Source of the DNA: Hygrophila difformis
Taxonomy: Eukaryota > Streptophyta > Magnoliopsida > Lamiales > Acanthaceae
Assembly: GCA_030278955.1 (NCBI GenBank)
Contig: JAOANR010000004.1
Coordinates: 2,504,845-2,568,844, forward strand
Reading direction: 5' to 3'
DNA: 64,000 bases
Shown here: positions 23,021-33,690 of the stretch, piece by piece
Layout: every line of letters begins with the position of its first letter
Numbering within the stretch: position 1 is the first letter of the stretch
The notes under the pieces: model-generated
The model's database searches: none
Told to the model about the DNA's origin: nothing
Seen by the model: the letters and a program-made list of their open reading frames with translations, nothing else
Translations under genes and position numbers: made by a program

Positions 23021-23515
23021 TGTGTTGCTAAAGTCATATTTTTAAAAAAAAAAAACACAATTAATGCTTTTAGGATTCGTTAAAATTTGTGTTATTTATT
23101 TATTTGTTAACCGTCGGGCCGACAATTGATATGAAAATTAAGTATAAATTGTCGATGGGGCTCAAAACCCTTGACAAAAAAATTCAAGTGTATTGGAGTA
23201 CTATTAATTAATTAAAGAAAGTTAAATGTAATGTTTAGGGTTAGTTTTTAAAAACTTGCTCATATTTTTTTGGTACACAGAAGGCTAGAGAAAATGAGGA
23301 AAAATGGGTTTAATCCTCATTCAGGCCAATGGTTTATTATTCCTTTGTAATTTCAATGTGCGCGGTGGCTATCTAGTATCTACGTTCACTACGCACTTGC
23401 TAAACACACATCATTATATGAATTTTGAAAAAGACATTCGCGTGACTTTACTCAATGCATATCATCCCCAAATTAAAAAATTCATCATATTACTAATACA
23501 CACCATAGACATATA

Positions 23516-23773
23516 CTTCCTTCGTTCCTAATTAATTGACACGGATGGTGTTTTGTCATTGTTTATAGAGTAACTTTGATTTTTTTTTCATATAATTATA
23601 TAAGATAAAATATAGTCAATTGAGATCTTGTTGGATTCGTCTCATCGCATAGATTTAGAATATCAAATTTTTATAATTTTTCCTCATATGAAATTTGAGT
23701 TATTAAGAATTAAAAATGTGTATTGGATTGCGTGAAATGTGGGTCCGTGGCAATTAAAAAAGAACAAAGAAAG
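23516..23773. mobile_element. Stowaway-type MITE, diverged
   Basis: Left end CTTCCTTCGTTCCTAATTAA, right end AAAAAGAACAAAGAAAG, TA flanks. Carries the family interior (GATCTTGTTGGATTCGTC, GTGTATTGGATTGCGTG). Confidence 0.6.
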
Positions 23774-24626
23774 TACTATTATACCCTTATAATTATTTAT
23801 TAAAAATAAACAATATTTACTAGCCAACGCACTAACACTTTACTAAATACACACCAACAATTATTTATTGAATGTACAACTACGTTCGAAAATATTTCTC
23901 AAACGCATGCACTTTGTTCGAAGTTTTTACACGCCACTTTCCTTATTCGGTGTTTTTTCCTCGAACATGGCGTTTCGGGTCAGAATAATTTTTTGAACGG
24001 ACATTCAGGATCACATCAAGCGCAGTGAATAACGGGAGGTACGTCGTGTTCATTTAGGTAACAATGCCACCAACACTACATTGTAAGTGCTAACAACCAA
24101 GAGTCCCATTCCGACAAGTAGAACCAAGCATACGTTGTAAAAGCATCCCTGTAATCCGTACTAATATAACTTGTGTTTATCTTATTTTCAAATTGGATTT
24201 TCAATTACAAGTGTTGCGCTCCATTTTATAGATATGATGTACACTCTGCAATAAGAACAAACTTATAATATTATGTCACATGTATGTGCAGGAACCAATC
24301 CTTAACACGATGCGAACAAGAGCAAAAAATTTGAATTGCAAAGTGCTTACCATGTCTTTCGGCCGATTTCTCATTCGACATATCCACTTGTAGAACACTT
24401 TAATGCATTTTTTCATTATTTGGCTTGGATTTGAGTGATATTTAGTGTAAGATAATTCTTAAGAGTTAGAATGGAGAAAAGAGGGAAGAATGTAAAGATG
24501 ATATGAGATTTAGGGTTTATACATAATGTGTATTTAGCAATTTGGTGGGATAAGTTTAGAATTATGGAGATTTAAATATTGGTTTTTGAGTTACTTTTTT
24601 TAAAAAAAAAATAGAAGGGTTATTTT
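23774..24626. other. Intergenic sequence without recognised features
   Basis: No open frame with domain similarity, no termini, no poly(A). Confidence 0.5.
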
Positions 24627-24641
24627 AAGAACACAAAAATA

Positions 24642-24822
24642 GACCAACATCAGTTGGATTGAGTGGATTGAAGCTTTAGTCGCTTAAGAAAGGTCTTAGG
24701 TTCGAGCTTTGTGTATGCAAAAAAAACTGCTTTGAGAGGCGCCCTTAATTGCCCATGCTCATTGAGGAATTAGTCTTGGGTCCAATGTGGCCTGAGGATA
24801 TCCAGCAATTCACAAAATAAAA
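24642..24822 (+). mobile_element. SINE (family B), copy 2
   Basis: 181 bp with a 15-bp target duplication AAGAACACAAAAATA (24627-24641 and 24823-24837). Box-B-like TTAGGTTCGAGCTTTGTG near 24690, then GAATTAGTCTTGGGTCC and GATATCCAGCAATTCAC before the A-rich tail. The GGTTCGAG and GGATTAGTCTTGGG style is common in eudicot tRNA-derived SINEs. Confidence 0.8.
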
Positions 24823-24876
24823 AAGAACACAAAAATATGATGGCATAGTCGCATAGACGCGAGTCTTTGTCTTGTG

Positions 24877-25474
24877 CAGGGGTGGAAAATGGGCTAGGCC
24901 CAGGCTTGAATGACCTAGCTTGAACGGCCTAGGCCTGTGTCGATTTTTCAAGGTCCGAGCCTGGCTTATTACATTTGAGAGACATATCTTATAGGCCAAA
25001 GCCTGGTCTATTTATTTAAATACGTCAGTTTTTAAGCATTTTAAAAGCCTGATTAATCCTATTTCAAAATTAAGCTAAGATCTTTTAGTATATGGCTGGA
25101 TGTAATCATAAGATTTGAAAACATGAATTTGTGCATTTGGACAAGTCGATATCCATTATCCGCAACTATCTAGAAACTTATAAATGTTTTAAAAATTTAT
25201 AAAAGATCAAATTAATATTATTCCTACATAAATAATAATAATTACACCACATATTCCTATACAGTAAATATAAACGATTAATAACAATGATAAATAGGCC
25301 GGTTTGGTAGGTCTAATAGGCTTTTTATAAAACCTGGCCTGAGCTTATTTAACTAAATAAGCTTTCAAAATAGTCTGAGTCTGTCCTGTTTATGAAAAAA
25401 GGTTGGCCTGACCTGACCTTCGGTAGGCTAGCCCATAGACTCATGTTGGCTAGTCTCGCCTATTCCCACCCCTA
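24877..25474. mobile_element. hAT-like MITE, about 598 bp
   Basis: Left end CAGGGGTGGAAAATGGGC, right end CTATTCCCACCCCTA. The flanks GTCTTGTG (24869-24876) and GTGATGTG (25475-25482) fit an 8-bp duplication with two mismatches. Interior built of GGCCTAGGC/GGCCTG words in both orientations around an AT-rich centre. Confidence 0.65.
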
Positions 25475-25541
25475 GTGATGTGTACATAATAGGGGTGATA
25501 TTGTAATTTCCCCCTCTCCAGTGATCTACAGTACTGTTCCG

Positions 25542-25548
25542 TATATAA
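25542..25548 (+). promoter_or_regulatory. TATA box of TONNEAU1 (TATATAA)
   Basis: TATATAA in CCGTATATAAGT, about 275 bp before the ATG, in the short unique stretch between the hAT MITE and the gene. A start near 25575 would give a leader of about 245 nt. Confidence 0.5.
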
Positions 25549-25821
25549 GTACTAAAAGTCGCTAGATGATTTTATTTTTACAAAAACGACTTTCGTCGAA
25601 ACCTACCAAACCGGAGAGAAATCCAAAGTAGAGAAACAACCATAGAATAGAAGCTCTTGTTCTTGGTTCCAACCACTGCGGCACTCAGTTGGATTTAATT
25701 TCAATTGCTTCTCTCACTCCCAGTTACGCAAAAATCCAAAATTTGAAATTTTGGGCACGCCGAATCGGAGAGGGCCCTTCAATTCACTCGGGGAGGGTCT
25801 CAATTGCAAGAGGAAGAAGCC

Positions 25822-28800
25822 ATGGACGATTACACCAGGGAAATGATGGATTTGAAAACCCTTGTCACTCGCACTCTCGAGAAGAAAGGAGTGCTCGCCA
25901 AGATCCGTGTTGGTTACCGTTAATCTCGGTGTTCTTTTTGGCTTTGTTGAATTTATTTATTGCTTTGCTATCTTTCGTGCATTTTTGTGCGTCTGTGTTA
26001 TGGGATTTGGGGAGTTTTGAATTGCGGAGGGGATAACATCCTAGGAGATCGGATGATTTGGAGTGATCTATTGATGAGTTTATGTTAATTTGTTGAAGAA
26101 AAAGTTGGAGGAACCTCGTCGGCGCCTGTTATTAATGGTTTATTTATATATGTAAATGTAGATATTTGTTGTTCATTTCAATTTTGAACAGACTGGAAAA
26201 TTAAATTAAGGATTTCACACTTGCATTGCATGACAGGTTTAGTTTTTCCCTGAGATAACTCAAAATTTCCAGTTTTAATTGTAATTGCAATTGAAATTGT
26301 TGCTGAATGTGTATCCGTGGTATTCATGTTTTTGCCTCCATATATGATATATTGGATAGTTCCATTTGGGGAATGAATGTTCTAATTTTCATGGTTAATA
26401 GGCCGAGTTGAGAGCTAGTGTGTTTGAAGCAATAGAAGAAGAGGATAGAGTGATAGAGAAAGATGAGGGATTGCCTCCTGCACTTTTGGGTAGCTGTAAT
26501 GATCGTGCGAAGCAGCTCCACAATTCCCCTTCAGGTGATTTAGTTTTGGCCCTTCTTGTTAATTTTCTGTCTATACACATATCAATGTGTATATTCTATT
26601 GGTTTTGCTCTTGGTGACCCTTGTTATAGGTCTCCCATCTTATCACACAATCTTTTCTCGTTCCCAGATAATTTGAGTTAAATATGAAACATGTAGTTTC
26701 TTTAACAAAAAGTAAAGATAATGGAATGGATCAGTTGAAAATGGGATGAGGGAAATATGAGAGAATGAGTGTAAAGGTTAAGAAGACAGAAAGCTAGCCC
26801 CTTGATTCATGCTTTTCACAGTAGCTTTTATTTGGAAAAAAAAAATTGTTCTTTATTTTATATTGGCCCGGCCCCAGATCCCTGATTTAATGCCATCCTT
26901 TTGGGCTATCTATAACAGTTGCAGAACTTCAGTTTAGTGCAACATAAATGAGTACATTTGTAGTTTCTAAGAATGTTTAAGCTCTGTGAGATTTCTTTGA
27001 GCTAATATGATTCTCTCCTTCTTTGTGAGATTACAGGAAGGCTTCTAACTGCGTTGGTGTGTGAATACCTGGATTGGGCTCAATTAAATCATACTTTGAA
27101 AGTCTACTTACCAGAGTGTAATTTGGTACTTCCCTACTTGGTGCTGTGCTGTGTATTCTGTTTTCTTAGTAAGGTTTACATACACATAATATATGTTTTT
27201 GTCTTTCATTATCTTATCTTATCTTGTTTTTTATTTTTAAATTCAGGCCAAGGATTCCTGGAAATCTGAGTTGAAAGAATTTAGCAGTAAGAATGGGTAT
27301 GACCTGAATCAGAATGGAGACAGCGGACCTTTACTTTTGGATGTTCTAGAGGGTTTCTTGAAGTATGAGGTCTGATTGGATGCTGTAGTTTTTCTTTGTT
27401 GCTATATTGCATTTCTATTAATATTTCTGGGATTGCTCTCTATAAATGTAAATAGTATGCTGGTATGTAGTTGCTGCAGCATGATATTTTTGAAAACTTT
27501 TTGGATTCTAATTGATTAAAATATATGCAACTTGGTGTTCATCAATTGGCTATTCTGTTACAAGTTTGTGGCTTTCTGATACTCCCTCCCTCTCACTTAA
27601 AATGTCATGTTTGATTTCCGCTCACAATTCAATGCACTTTTTTAATCATTAATATCTCAAAATATATACAAGTAAAAATTATGTAAAAATTATATTCTAA
27701 AACTATACGATTAACGAATCTAACAAGACCGAAATCGACTATTTTTTTCCAAATATATACTTGCAATAGTATTGGGTCAAAGTTGAACAATGAACAATGT
27801 CAAAAAGTCAAACAGGACGTTTATGCTGTGAAGGAGGGAGTATTTCTCATGCCCCTAAGTGCTTTTATTATATCGTCCGCAACACCGAAGAGATTAAAAT
27901 TGCTATGATTCTACCCCCATTGGGTATTCAATTATCTTGTATATTATTTATAATTTTTCTAAGTTACATATTAGTATTCGAGGTCATCATCTATCCCTGG
28001 AACTTTTTATATGGTCTTGCAGAATCTTTCTCAAGGGAGGGGGAGCAACAGGAGATTCACTGCTGCAGATGCTGAATCTCTATCTAACTTGGAAGGTCGA
28101 AACACAAGAAGAGCACCACCATCAGTTGCTGGGGGTTTACCTCCATTAGGAAGGTGCATTATCAATGCGGATACTGTTTTTGTTTCTTCTTTTGAACTTG
28201 ATTTAGAATTTCAGCCTTTAACTCTTATTTCATGTGATGCTTATTGCAGGCCAGGTTCTGTTTCATCTGGTAAGTTTTAAAACACTCCTGAGTTGGTTCA
28301 GCAGCATTGTTTAGAAATATTTTTGTATTTCTGATTGTCAAAATTTTCAGATCGTCGAGCAGGGTCTTCCACGTCTGGCTATAGGAAAGAGGAATACAAT
28401 TGGAGATATGATAGTGATGAACTTCCAGAAGACATGGTCCGTGCTGCATCTGCCTTGGAAAATTTGCAGTTGGATAGGAAAGCCCGTAACCTAACCACTT
28501 CTTGGAGGTTCGTTTATCAATTTTGATATTATTGTACTCTATGTTTTCCTTTGTTCCTGCTGCCACGTTGACTTATGATAGAGCGCCATGGTGTGTAGTT
28601 TATAATAATCAAATATGTATATTCTACTGTTAATTTTCACAATTTAAAAAAGGAAAATATCTTACAAGTAGAATAATGGCCACTGTATTTGGTCAAACAC
28701 ACACAAAGCACATGCCACAAGTGTGCTGAGGTGAATTCGTGTGCGTATTGGAGCAACGGGTCGTGTGCCTAATCAGGATGTTTCTGTCAATAAATAGAAC

Positions 28801-29606
28801 TTATCGACTTCCATAGAAAAAGAAAATAAATATGTTGGGACTAGGGACTAGGGAGCTTTGCCCATTTGATCAAATTGAAATGGGTTTGAATTTGAAGCTT
28901 AAAATCTATATGAGAAAGTGCTTAACTCATCAAGATTAAGGTCAAAGTGATAGAGACCACCATTTGTTGTGGTCTCACATGGTCGGATCCATTGAAAACT
29001 ACATGACCATACTGCCCAGACACAATCCAATAATGTAAAACCTGAAAGTAATTGCCTCTACTTGATCAGGTTATTGGACAGGACTGATTGATCTCAATTG
29101 CCATAATATATAATCTGGATGGCAGATGGACACTCACTTTATAGTAAACTTGTGCTTAATTTTGCTTTGTACAAATACCACATCCATTTCCTAATAGTAT
29201 TAATTTATTGTAATCAATAAAATACCTTATTGGATGCTTCCAAGTTACGATGCAACCTTACTTTGCTCTCACCCAAGTTCTAGGAAAAATAGTGAGCCAA
29301 TGAATTGTGAATTGACACAAATGAAATTGAATGACCTGTAGGAAACAAGCGCACTGTCTTTTAGGGTTTGATAGTCTTTATTTTAGTTTGTTGAGAGATT
29401 CAGAAAGTGTGTGTATACATATACCAGTTTATATTATTAGCTTTTATGTGTTCTTGATGTATATATGGTGTATCAAATATCGATATCACTGGTTTGAAAT
29501 ATGCTTTGATCTTGGGGGCACATATAGAATGTTTATTTCTCAGCCATTGTTTTGTTAAATTGTTTACAGGCATGCTGGGGATGGGGTGCCCGAGGATGCC
29601 AATTGA
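25822..29606 (+). CDS. TON1: TONNEAU1 (TON1) microtubule-organising protein, 8 exons, 258 aa
   Basis: Exons: 25822-25908, 26402-26534, 27037-27125, 27247-27369, 28023-28153, 28250-28269, 28351-28507, 29570-29606. All GT-AG, 777 nt, ending TGA. The protein opens MDDYTREMMDLKTLV and follows the Arabidopsis TON1 family end to end. A LisH-type dimerisation segment covers about residues 75-107 (EYLDWAQLNHTLKVYLPEC), and the C-terminal blocks RRFTAADAESLSNL and YNWRYDSDELPED are conserved. TON1 is related to animal FOP/FGFR1OP. With TRM proteins and the FASS/TON2 PP2A subunit it forms the TTP complex that organises cortical arrays and the preprophase band. Exon 6 is only 20 nt and encodes a variable linker. 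A Stowaway MITE lies in intron 4. No defect seen. Confidence 0.95.
27582..27840. mobile_element. Stowaway-type MITE in intron 4 of TON1
   Basis: Left end CTCCCTCCCTCTCACTTAAA, right end TGCTGTGAAGGAGGGAG, TA flanks; interior words as in the other copies. Confidence 0.75.
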
Positions 29607-30539
29607 GTAGACCATATGTAGACATATGTATGATCTTTGACTTAATTAGTCTCGTTTATTCTGTACTGATCTTATGTTGTGATATACTCTGCAATAGGAT
29701 TGAATTTTTATTTTATTTTATTTTATTTTTTTTGCGCAAGATGGACATGTACTTTTCATTTAGTCATTATTCCTTAAAGCTAGCTGGCTTTTGCTTCATC
29801 AGTTTGCCTTAATCTGGATTCTATTTGGTTTTCACTTACGCGGTTTAGCATTGTGGAACTGATTTATGTAGATTGTTTTTAGGAGGTGTATAATCACGGG
29901 TTATTGAGCAGCTGCAATGAATGAAGCTATGTTATTGAGTGCTTTATAATAGCAAACGAGAAACAGGTTATTTGGATTGGGGATTGTTTCTGCAGTTTGA
30001 AACTCCCCATGATGATACGTTTGCTGATTGCTAAATTTATTTCAATACTTGTTAAATCAACATGAATGGTATTGCAGACGCCCTGTGCTCATTACCCCAA
30101 ATTTGCCAAATAGTTAACCATACTATTGTGTCCATTCCTGTCTAAGGTCCTGAACGCAGTAGATTGTCCCAGCGTATGGTGAGTGGTAGGCTGGTACCAA
30201 ACTCAAACTCCATTTATGACAATCATAAGCTCAGTCTCTCCCACATTTTGGAAAAAAAGCGATTTTCAGTTTACCCAAAGCCAGGAAATCCCAGCCCCAA
30301 TCCGTGAATTGATTCAATGAGTTGTGGCACAATTCATTCAATTCATTGCTCATTTGGTGTGGAGTTTGAAAAGTTAAATAAAAGTTGGGGAAAAGTGTTC
30401 AAGGTTTATAATTAGTTCAGAATTTAAAGGTTAAAATTTAACTACTTGGACAAGTTTTTGAATGAAATTTACTGTTTGGCTTTCCTTACTAACAAAAAAA
30501 ATAAATTTAACAGTTACGAAAATTAGTTTTGATTGTATA
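29607..30539 (+). other. TON1 3' UTR and intergenic sequence
   Basis: No second gene. A T-rich run (TTTTATTTTATTTTA) is near 29710. The remainder is unique-looking non-coding sequence up to the fold-back element. Confidence 0.5.
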
Positions 30540-30549
30540 TGAGTTTGAC

Positions 30550-31797
30550 GGAATAATTGCCAAAAACGTCCGTTTTCTTATCGTTTTTGTCCAATCCGTC
30601 CCCTTCGAATTTTTGGCCCCTATTAGTCCTTTTCGTTTGTTAATTAAAACCAAATCCGTCCTAAACTCACTAATCCAAGTCAATTAGAGATTTAATGAGA
30701 AAATTTGCCAAAAACGTTCATTTTCTTGTCGTTTTGTCCGAATCCGTCCTCTACAACCCTTACAAATAATTGATTTCCAATTGTTTTGATAATTGCATTA
30801 AATATATTCTACTTTTGTCTGTTACTATATTTTATTCTTTTTTATTATTATTATTACAGTCTACATTATAATGTCACAACTACAAGTAAGATATTTTTAA
30901 TGCATATCATATTTCAATGTCAAATATCTCATCAACGTCTTTCTTAAAAATAAAAATGTATGGCAAACGAATGACACTAAATCTTACTCACTACTACTCT
31001 TACTAATCACAACTCCCTTGTTTGTTAAAAAAAAAAAAATCAACCATGTTGGAATTTGGATGGCAGATCAAGACGTTGGAAATGATACTTCATTTCAATA
31101 ATACAAAAAAAGAGGCAATAATCAACTCTAAGCAAGTAAGTTTACAACCTCTGACTACTTCATTTCTTTTAATATTTGAATGCTCCATAGATTTATCCGC
31201 TCTCTGAAATGCCTCATTCACATTGAGAAATTTCCATACCCAATTCTTTATTTGCTTGGGTGACAACTCCACTAGTTTGTCATTGAGTCCTCATTGGTTG
31301 TGTCAATAGTTACATGTTCATTTTTGTTTTGAAGGAAGACGTCGTTGGAATATATAATTTCGAACCTAATGTTTGATTGCATTATAATGAGAATATGTAA
31401 TATATCTAATTAATTAAGTTTCTTGATATTTGACAGGGGAATATGATATGCATTGCAACATCTTACTTGTAGTTATGACAGTATAATGTAGACTGTAAAA
31501 ATAAATAATATAAAATAAAATAAAATACACAAAAGTAGAATATATGTAATGCAATGGTTACAATAGTTGAAGCCAATTTATTTACAAGGGTTGTAGAGGG
31601 CAGATTCGGACAAAGCGCCAAGAAAATAGACGTTATTGGCAAAATTTCCGATTAAATCTCTAATTGACTTGGATTAGTGAGTTTAGGACGAATTTGGTTT
31701 TAATTAGTAAACGAAACGGACTAATAGGGACCAAAAATTCGGAGGGGACTGATCGGGCAAAAATGATAAGAAAAAGGACGATATTGGCAATTATTCC
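30550..31797. mobile_element. Long fold-back MULE-type element 1 (about 1.25 kb)
   Basis: Termini GGAATAATTGCCAAAAACG and, inverted, the complement of TATTGGCAATTATTCC. The inverted arms extend roughly 400 bp (to about 30950 and from about 31425), with some divergence. TGAGTTTGAC occurs at 30540-30549 and 31798-31807: a 9-10 bp duplication, the Mutator-like size. The centre (30950-31420) is not inverted and carries the fragment noted at 31090-31290. No transposase. Confidence 0.85.
31090..31290 (-). pseudogene. Possible captured homeodomain-leucine-zipper-like fragment inside fold-back element 1
   Basis: Reading the minus strand, the central segment gives LVELSPKQIKNWVWKF, then QRADKSMEHSNIKRNEV. 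The first part resembles the third helix of a homeodomain (LxPxQIKxWFxNKR). The second resembles the start of the zipper in HD-ZIP IV proteins (ERADNxxLRxENxxIRxEN) with a short gap. Upstream frames contain stops. If real, the element carries a host gene piece (Pack-MULE-like). Similarity is short and remembered, so confidence is low. Confidence 0.25.
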
Positions 31798-31818
31798 TGA
31801 GTTTGACTATTTTTAATA

Positions 31819-32868
31819 GGAAAAAAAGACAAATATATCCCTTTTGTTTCAAAAAAAGCCAAATCTATCCTTTTTTTATTTTATTACCGAATTTATCCTC
31901 TACGTATGCTAATTATATCCAAAAATATCCTAAATTCACTAATCGTGGAATGGCTGCTGACGTGACAATAAATTAACTTAAACCCTACACGCTGGATGGG
32001 ATTTGAAGTGTCTCCCAATTAAGGCTGGGGAAAAATACCGAGTATACCGCATACCGCACATACCGTATCGAAAAAAAAATATCGAAATGTTCGGTATACC
32101 ATAATTTTCGGTACGGTATCATACCGAAAAAAAATTCTCCGTACCGTATACCTTACCGAACTTTACGGTATGAAAAATTTCATACCTTTGCCGTACCGAA
32201 CATTTCGGTATGAAAGATTTTCATACCGTTTCCATACCGACATTCCGGTAAGTTCGGTATATTCCGCTATACCGAACATTCAGTACATACCGACATACCG
32301 TATCGCGGTATATACCGACATACCGTATCGCGGTATATACCGACATACCGAATATTCACTACATACCGACATACCGGTATTGCGGTATATACCGGCATAC
32401 CGAACTTTCGCTATATACCAACATACCGATATTACGGTATATAACGGTATCGCGGTATATACCGATACCGTGGTATATACCAAAGTTCGGTACGGTAGCG
32501 ATATACCGCGGTATCAAAAAATTTATACCGTTACCGTACCGAAATCTTACGGTACGGTATGATACCATACCGAAAATTACGGTATATCGAAAATTTCGAT
32601 ATTTTCGGTATTTTTTCGATACGGTATGTGCGATATGTAGTATATTCGGTATTTTTCCCCAACCCTAATTGAGACACACTTCAAATTCGATCCAACGTGT
32701 AGGGTTTAAGTTAATTTATTGCCACGTCAGCAGGCATTCCACGATTAGTGAATTTAGGATATTTTCGGATATAATTAGCATATGTAAAGGATAAATTCGG
32801 TAATAAAATAGAAAAAGGATAGATTTGGCTTTTTTTTAAACAAAAAGGATATATTTGGCCATTTTTCC
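31819..32868. mobile_element. Long fold-back MULE-type element 2 (1050 bp) with TACCG-rich core
   Basis: Left terminus GGAAAAAAAGACAAATATAT; the right terminus read inverted is GGAAAAATGGCCAAATATAT. ATTTTTAATA flanks both sides (31809-31818, 32869-32878), a 9-10 bp duplication. The outer arms (about 200 bp each, with ACGTGTAGGGTTTAAG and its complement) enclose a core, about 32030-32660, made of TACCG/CGGTA words. The whole could fold as one hairpin. No coding capacity; open frames in the core are products of the repeated word. Confidence 0.9.
32030..32660. repeat. TACCG/CGGTA repeat core
   Basis: Nearly every 10 bp contains ATACCG, TACCGAA, CGGTATA or their complements, including runs like ACATACCGTATCGCGGTATA. 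The core is symmetric about its centre within the fold-back element. Confidence 0.85.
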
Positions 32869-32927
32869 ATTTTTAATATATATTTTAAAAGTTAAATGAT
32901 AAACGCTATCAGCCAACAACATTACTA

Positions 32928-33170
32928 CTCCCTCCATCAGCTAACTTGTTTTGCTTGTTCGACACTGTTTATTGTTTAGCTTTAACTCAATTTTATTTAA
33001 GTATATATTTAGAAAAAAATAATCGAGTTGAGTCATATAATCATGTAGTTTTAAAATATAATATTTTATATAATTTTTCATTGTACATATTTTAAGATAT
33101 TAACGTTTAAAAAAATACATCGAAATGTGTGTATAAGTCAAATAAGATAAGTTAAATGAGACGGAAATAG
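32928..33170. mobile_element. Stowaway-type MITE
   Basis: Left end CTCCCTCCATCAGCTAACTT, right end GTTAAATGAGACGGAAATAG, TA flanks, about 60 bp to the right of fold-back element 2. Confidence 0.65.
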
Positions 33171-33690
33171 TACATTTTAACTGTGGTGAGGGCCTAAATG
33201 TGTGAAATGAACAAACTATAAAAGAATATGGATATTGGTCTCAGGAACCAAAAGCACTCCTCTGAATTCTGATCCATTCCTTTCGTTTTTTAGCAGTTTA
33301 ATTTTTCACAATACATGAATAAATATGTTACACAATTATACAAATACATTAAACCAAAAATATTATGTTAAATTAAATGAATAGAAGCAAAAAATACACA
33401 GGGAAAGCCTGAAAAAATTGAAAGAAAACCAACACAAAATTGGCAGATGAACAAAGAATTCCAATTACGGGAGGTTGGGTCTTGGGTGTAAGCACACATT
33501 ATAAATACCTCAAGAATGCTCATGTTTTTGAATTACTTATAATGAGCAACTCTTTGTGGAGCTTTTCTCCAAATAAACATGTAATCAACCCCCGCATCTT
33601 CACTCTGATGAAATTCAATTCTTAGAACTTAATGGGAATCAAGCATTTTTCCTCCGAGTCAGTTGGTGCGATAATGTCCTTCCTCCACAT
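33171..33690. other. Intergenic sequence and ELP6 3' flank
   Basis: No gene. Contains the presumed 3' UTR of the minus-strand gene ending at 33691. Confidence 0.45.

Larger units (their letters stand above)
22315..23090. repeat. Diverged tandem array, unit about 75 bp, with two SINE insertions
   Basis: The unit reads roughly AAAAAATTGTAATGCTTTG, AAAAGGCAATACAAATTTG, TGTTGCTAAA, then a T-rich spacer. Copies can be followed at about 22345, 22400, 22455, 22670, 22730, 22795 and 23035, with SINEs at 22484-22596 and 22837-23020. Not coding. Confidence 0.55.

Noticed and set aside
32170..32568. Open frames on both strands rich in Tyr, Arg, Thr and Ile
   Set aside because: They are translations of the TACCG/CGGTA word repeat; open frames arise from its composition in several frames at once.
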